DNA of 27,487 nt from NCBI GenBank assembly GCA_018398765.1, contig JAHBMJ010001236.1, positions 1 through 27,487 on the forward strand, written 5' to 3'. The translations under genes and the position numbers were made by a program. Positions 26,700 through 27,487 of the stretch are shown in pieces (the first letter of the stretch is position 1; the number at the start of each line of letters is the position of its first letter). Below the pieces are notes generated by a model, which saw nothing but the letters and a program-made list of their open reading frames with translations, was not told where the DNA came from and ran no database searches. This stretch comes from Chromera velia (lineage: Eukaryota; Sar; Chromeraceae).

Positions 26700-27275
26700 C
26701 GGGGGAGCGAGAGAGAAATGCCACTCCAATCCCCCACTTGCCCATTTGATTTCCAACCGAAGAGACTTTCTGCCGATCTAAATGCACTCTCCATCTATCA
26801 GTGGGTAGTTTCTTTCCCTTCCCTCTTTTCTTTATCTATCTAATTGCCTGGATACGTCGGAATGTCCCGATTCTGTCCGCAGCATGCATTTGCTTTCATA
26901 CAGAATTCTTTTGTTGTATGTATGTATGTATGTATGTATGTATTTAATTGCCTTGATACGTCGGAATGTCCCGATTCTGTCCGCAGCAAGGAAGGACGCA
27001 CATCCAAATTTCCTTCCGGTCATTCCTTCCGACCTTTGTGTGTGCTTTCTGGTTCAAAGGTGGCTGTGCGTCTTTTCGTCCATGAAAAAGAAAAACAGTC
27101 ACAAGCTCATATGCAGACAGACAGACACACGCACCTCGTCTCTACTCCGCACAGAGTTCATGGTCCACATGAATGGCCACTTTGGGCCCATGCTTCTCTT
27201 GAGGTCTAGGTAGGACTTCTGCTCGCTCTCCTTCTCCTCGATCGGAAGACCGAGAGCCAGCTTGCCCAGCAACAC
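21588..27275 (-). CDS. Alpha-oxoamine synthase (serine palmitoyltransferase-like), 11 exons, 5' end missing
   Basis: Eleven exons join in phase to 441 codons plus TAA. The family is PLP-dependent fold-type I and condenses an amino acid with an acyl-CoA, losing CO2. Landmarks in order: YASGNHGPRMLGGNT, a GY segment after DDALCLSAGY, DAYAHASLRAG, ESVYSMDG, DEAHGLGVLGEGGRG (Asp pairs with the pyridine nitrogen), GTFSKSFSSVGGY (Lys forms the aldimine), and RFRITATSAYSKQDMDEFV at the C-terminus. Length fits the ~400-residue family. Serine palmitoyltransferase is my preferred call because of GTFSKSFSSVGGY, but AONS (BioF) or KBL cannot be excluded; ALAS looks unlikely. All ten donors are GTNNGT. 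The 47 residues of the first visible exon precede the usual domain start, and the start codon is outside the window. Confidence 0.9.
21741..21814. repeat. Element copy E at acceptor of exon 11, with imperfect flanking duplication
   Basis: TGCATTCATTTCCATACAGA begins at 21755 and matches copy A over 21 bases with one change. On the sense strand its end supplies the TGCA of the acceptor TGCAG. The first exonic bases (CCGAAATCTCGGCCTG, 21741-21756) recur with four extra bases at 21795-21814. Confidence 0.6.
22148..22175. repeat. (CA)n microsatellite in synthase intron 10
   Basis: Fourteen CA units; reads GT on the sense strand. Confidence 0.95.
22228..22374 (-). CDS. Synthase exon 10
   Basis: 147 bp, acceptor GTGTACAG, donor GTACGT. 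Encodes CVMPLVLPDDPIRVLSLAER and then GFAMAAVCAPACPV, matching the C-terminal domain pattern of a conserved Pro-hydrophobic strand and a later P-P/P-x-C loop. Confidence 0.9.
22687..22813. mobile_element. Element copy A with 23-bp direct flanks spanning the exon 9 donor
   Basis: Identical 23-bp direct repeats lie at 22687-22709 and 22791-22813; the second includes the last 17 bp of exon 9 and the GTGAG of its donor. Between them is a 42-bp core (22710-22751) with perfect 12-bp inverted ends, TGCATTCATTTT and AAAATGAATGCA, then a CTCACCCA-type simple repeat. Confidence 0.8.
22797..22903 (-). CDS. Synthase exon 9
   Basis: 107 bp, acceptor CTGCAG, donor GTGAGT. Encodes CRLDSLKENMRYLRRALETG, the family's linker helix to the C-terminal domain. 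Its last 17 bp and the donor are duplicated in the following intron at 22687-22709. Confidence 0.88.
23007..23038. repeat. (GACA)n microsatellite in synthase intron 8
   Basis: Eight GACA units in the intron between exons 8 and 9. Confidence 0.95.
23212..23441. repeat. 102-bp intronic tandem duplication, 2.25 copies
   Basis: Units start GCAGACAGAATCCTGTGACC at 23212, 23314 and 23416 (partial). Full copies differ at about 5 positions. It ends about 25 bp from the donor of exon 8. The period is divisible by three, so an open plus-strand frame runs through it by chance. Confidence 0.95.
23473..23642 (-). CDS. Synthase exon 8, catalytic lysine
   Basis: 170 bp, acceptor CTTGCAG, donor GTAGGT. Encodes VGTFSKSFSSVGGYIVSD; the Lys of FSKS is the expected Schiff-base residue. 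Continues with DFHAPGNVFSAPLSAYHAGA and the helix ALKALELMQ. Confidence 0.95.
23667..23733. repeat. (GAAA)n purine tract just upstream of exon 8
   Basis: On the sense strand this is a TTTC-type polypyrimidine tract ~25 nt before the CTTGCAG acceptor of exon 8, placed where a splicing polypyrimidine tract is expected. Confidence 0.9.
24128..24240 (-). CDS. Synthase exon 7, DEAHGLG cofactor motif
   Basis: 113 bp, acceptor ACAACAG (not TGCAG), donor GTTGGT. Encodes MKIILDEAHGLGVLGEGGRG with the PLP-contacting Asp and His. The first 38 bp plus 14 intronic bases are duplicated upstream in the intron at 24321-24372, around an inserted element. Confidence 0.93.
24203..24372. mobile_element. Element copy B with 52-bp direct flanks spanning the exon 7 acceptor
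   Basis: Two 52-bp direct copies, 24203-24254 and 24321-24372, differ at two positions. The first holds the functional start of exon 7 and its acceptor. The second is a decoy exon start in the intron. The 66-bp insert (24255-24320) has a 10-bp inverted pair TTTTCATACA/TGTATGAAAA, and its right end (reverse complement) carries the family core TTTCATACAGAATTCT. Confidence 0.85.
24646..24755 (-). CDS. Synthase exon 6, ESVYSMDGD motif
   Basis: 110 bp, acceptor CTGCAG, donor GTTAGT. Encodes VIIESVYSMDGDIGNLP, a highly conserved family strand. It leaves two bases (AA) completed by the G that starts the next exon, giving Lys. Confidence 0.92.
25112..25210 (-). CDS. Synthase exon 5, HAS motif
   Basis: 33 codons, acceptor CTGCAG, donor GTCAGT. 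Encodes DAYAHASLRAGIKLSGVK. The His stacks on the PLP ring in the family; the usual preceding Asn of NHAS is Ala here. Confidence 0.9.
25471..25546 (-). CDS. Synthase exon 4, cofactor-domain GY segment
   Basis: 76 bp, acceptor CTGCAG, donor GTCAGT. Encodes DDALCLSAGYLACASAIAGL, matching the family's D-A-x-x-x-x-S-G-Y block that contacts the cofactor phosphate. Confidence 0.9.
25632..25723. mobile_element. Different hairpin insert (D) with 23/26-bp direct flanks
   Basis: A perfect 12-bp inverted pair TGACGCACGCAA/TTGCGTGCGTCA (25658-25669, 25684-25695) forms a hairpin. It is flanked by AAACTCTCGCACGGCAGG... (25632-25654) and the same block with three extra bases (25698-25723). It lies inside intron 3. 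Confidence 0.75.
25901..26019 (-). CDS. Synthase exon 3, GNHGPRMLGG motif
   Basis: 119 bp, acceptor CTGCAG, donor GTGGGT. Encodes YASGNHGPRMLGGNT, the glycine-rich block shared by serine palmitoyltransferase, AONS and KBL, followed by the helix ILRELEKKLATWLG. Confidence 0.92.
26393..26448. repeat. (CA)n(GA)n microsatellite in synthase intron 2
   Basis: CA units are followed directly by GA units, close to the donor of exon 2. On the sense strand it reads TC then TG. Confidence 0.95.
26462..26539 (-). CDS. Synthase exon 2, substrate-loop start
   Basis: 26 codons, phase 0, acceptor GTGCAG, donor GTCGGT. Contains RVYSSYAYLDFVRDDRV, which corresponds to the family's conserved N-x-YLG region, with Asp in place of the usual Gly. 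Confidence 0.82.
26668..26696. repeat. (AC)n microsatellite in synthase intron 1
   Basis: About 14 AC units; GT on the sense strand. Confidence 0.95.
26841..26988. mobile_element. Element copy C with 44-bp direct flanks in synthase intron 1
   Basis: 44-bp direct copies at 26841-26884 and 26945-26988 differ at one position (G/T). The 60-bp insert starts TGCATTTGCTTTCATACAGA and GAATTCTTTTG, the family end, and its other side is a (TATG)n run. It is wholly intronic and spans no recognised splice site. Confidence 0.85.
27135..27275 (-). CDS. Synthase exon 1 (of those visible), upstream of core domain
   Basis: 47 codons in phase 0, acceptor CCTTCCAG, donor GTGCGT. The peptide (VLLGKLALGLPIEEKESEQK to SVRSRDE) is hydrophilic and not part of the classic fold. 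It may be an N-terminal extension or the end of a fused domain. Confidence 0.75.
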
Positions 27276-27487
27276 CTGGAAGGAAGTGAGGGGAAAACGC
27301 GAAATTAAGCAAACAGAAGAAGGCACGGGGAGTTATGTGGGAAAGAAATGAAGCCAAGGTGCCCCCCGCCCCCCCCTCTCTCTCTCTTGCCGTCAGGACT
27401 TTTCTTCTTGCCGCCTGGAGGTTCTCCTGTCCCCTCCGTCTCCCCATCTCTTCCACTTCTCCTCATGCCTTCCTCCCCCCCCCCCCC
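27276..27487 (-). other. Intron upstream of the first visible synthase exon
   Basis: Pyrimidine-rich on the sense strand near 27290-27350, and ending in a run of 15 C at the window edge, which may be a sequencing or contig limit. No further exon recognised. Confidence 0.45.

Overview
The window looks like nuclear DNA of a unicellular eukaryote. Short coding blocks are separated by pyrimidine-rich introns, microsatellites are common, a satellite array and retrotransposon remains are present, and there is no operon-like packing. The best-supported gene shows very uniform splice signals: all ten donors read GTNNGT and eight of eleven acceptors end in TGCAG. Together with frequent TGCATGCA octamers and roughly balanced GC, this suggests an alga or protist, possibly a photosynthetic alveolate such as a chromerid. 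The organism is inference; no marker gene settles it.

Layout. (1) Positions 1-10,600 hold plus-strand coding segments of several unidentified genes: short Cys/His zinc-type modules (641-697, 2985-3130), a RING-like segment (3667-4120), a coiled-coil exon (6492-6868), a segment with three 15-residue repeats (7129-7549), and an Arg/Ser/His-rich multi-exon gene (8266-10455). (2) Positions 10,814-12,145 are a satellite built from 11-bp units in ~380-bp higher-order repeats, with one assembly gap. (3) Two 203-bp dispersed direct repeats lie at 12,146 and 17,180. Between them is ~4.8 kb of pyrimidine-rich plus strand with a few plausible short exons. (4) Positions 17,472-19,093 carry a decayed retrotransposon gag with a CCHC zinc knuckle, interrupted by a palindromic GATATG satellite. 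(5) Positions 19,100-21,580 are mostly intergenic. (6) Positions 21,588-27,275, minus strand, hold eleven exons of a PLP-dependent alpha-oxoamine synthase (serine palmitoyltransferase / AONS / KBL family). The exons join in phase to 441 codons plus stop, and the 5' end lies beyond the window.

The most unusual signal is in the introns of the oxoamine synthase gene. Four sites carry related short sequences starting TGCATT..TTTCATACAGAA, three of them as clear inserts of about 60-80 bp. They are flanked by direct copies of 16-52 bp of local sequence, and at three sites the duplicated flank spans a splice junction, leaving a decoy acceptor or donor in the intron. A fifth intron has a different hairpin with the same layout. 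This looks like a miniature mobile family, or a repair process, that duplicates unusually long flanks and remodels splice sites.

Plus-strand genes and the minus-strand synthase gene converge on the 19-21.6 kb interval. Outside the synthase gene, exon calls rest only on reading frame, splice signals and composition, and are given low confidence.
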